Source of the DNA: Chitinophaga pinensis
Lineage (GTDB): Bacteria; Bacteroidota; Bacteroidia; Flavobacteriales_D; Crocinitomicaceae
NCBI GenBank assembly: GCA_945897765.1
Contig: CAMDGP010000032.1
Location: forward strand, 1-13,511
Length of the DNA stretch: 13,511 nt
Reading direction: 5' to 3'
Shown here: positions 13,092 to 13,511 of the stretch, piece after piece
Position numbering within the stretch: the stretch's first letter is position 1
Layout: the number at the start of each line of letters is the position of its first letter
Position numbers and translations under genes: made by a program
The notes under the pieces: model-generated
Database searches by the model: none
The model's input: the letters and a program-made list of their open reading frames with translations, nothing else
What the model was told of the DNA's origin: nothing

Positions 13092-13511
13092 TTAATCAAG
13101 TGTTTTTTTGGGAGGAAAATGCTTTATGAAAAGTTCACTAAACCCAAATGGAAAACGACCTAAGTTTGCATCTGTAGTCATTAAAACAATCACTTCATTC
13201 TCAGCAATTTCTTTTTTGAAGTCAATATCAGCAGCTAAGGTTGGTTTTTTGTAATGATCGGGATAAACTTCATTATTGTAAAACCAAAATTTACCATTGT
13301 TAAAAATACTTGAAGAGAATCCTTTGTTGAATGAACCCCAATAATAGCTATCGGCAATAAAGGTTGTTTTATGCTTATTTCTTTCTGGATATTTAATTTC
13401 GTAAGTTGGATAAGCCATTGGAAAAGTAGCGGTCTGAAACATCAAATTCAAACCTTCGCCAATGTCATAATCTCCATCTTTGTTTTCTGCGGAAACTTCA
13501 ACTGATTTAAT
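13092..13511 (-). CDS. Unrecognised protein, N-terminal part outside the window
   Basis: The frame stays open to the window edge, so only the C-terminal 139 residues are seen; the TTG at 13451 is internal. The peptide is rich in aromatic residues: FIADSYYWGSF, then GKFWFYNNEVYPDHY, then EIAENEVIVLMTTDANL and FPFGFSELFIKHF. The order hydrophobic strand - DSYYWG - mixed domain - VIVLMTTDAN is reminiscent of the SGNH/AlgX-like hydrolase-type proteins of Bacteroidota, where the first Asp-Ser would be the catalytic serine block, but no family can be assigned with confidence. It is transcribed on the same strand as the methyltransferase, 113 bases upstream of it, so they may or may not share a transcript. 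Between them (13048-13073) a weak 6-bp AAACCG/CGGTTT stem without a T-run is the only structure noted. Confidence 0.6.
   Translation of the reverse strand: MKSVEVSAENKDGDYDIGEGLNLMFQTATFPMAYPTYEIKYPERNKHKTTFIADSYYWGSFNKGFSSSIFNNGKFWFYNNEVYPDHYKKPTLAADIDFKKEIAENEVIVLMTTDANLGRFPFGFSELFIKHFPPKKTLD

Noticed and set aside
12981..13163. 60-codon plus-strand frame between the methyltransferase and the partial gene
   Set aside because: It starts beside the methyltransferase start and runs into the opposite strand of the partial gene, with no recognisable content or promoter.

Overview
The window looks like chromosomal DNA of a Bacteroidota bacterium, most likely Flavobacteriia or a close relative. 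The DNA is AT-rich. Several genes are preceded by the Bacteroidota -7 promoter element TAnnTTTG, and one site (4734-4761) matches the full flavobacterial TTG-N17-TAnnTTTG form. The gene content fits: a FeoA/FeoB pair followed by a tiny Cys-containing membrane protein, tandem DUF1573 proteins, and a compact aspartate kinase. The family-level placement is inference; no rRNA or marker gene is present.

Left part, plus strand (1-5633): the 3' part of an aspartate kinase gene is cut by the window edge. Next comes a tight run feoA - feoB - 51-residue FeoB-associated membrane protein - corA, which would handle ferrous iron and other divalent cations at the inner membrane. After a 116-bp promoter region, two exported DUF1573 proteins follow in tandem, one base apart. 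A terminator-like hairpin lies inside the first codons of the second.

Middle, minus strand (5636-8610): a four-gene operon, read right to left, encodes mtnB, mtnD, mtnC and a WecE/RffA-like PLP aminotransferase. The first three convert methylthioribulose-1-phosphate to 2-keto-4-methylthiobutyrate in the methionine salvage pathway. The aminotransferase starts on the base after the mtnC stop and has Glu where the family has the Asp that contacts the PLP ring nitrogen. A short divergent region separates mtnB from a DoxX-like membrane protein gene (8697-9098, plus).

Right part, minus strand (9108-13511): a gene for an AAA-type ATPase fused to a PD-(D/E)XK nuclease-like domain is preceded by two copies of a palindrome, 77 bp apart, that carry TAnnTTTG on both strands. 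Further right are a two-gene unit (zinc-ribbon methyltransferase then GlcD-type FAD oxidoreductase) and the 3' end of an unrecognised gene cut by the edge.

Most of the window is ordinary metabolism and transport. The accessory-looking part is the ATPase-nuclease with its twin palindromes. The best single-locus oddities are the intragenic hairpin in the second DUF1573 gene and the modified aminotransferase inside the methionine salvage operon. No tRNA, rRNA, insertion sequence or CRISPR array was seen, and no gene-free stretch exceeds 300 bases (longest 10521-10733).
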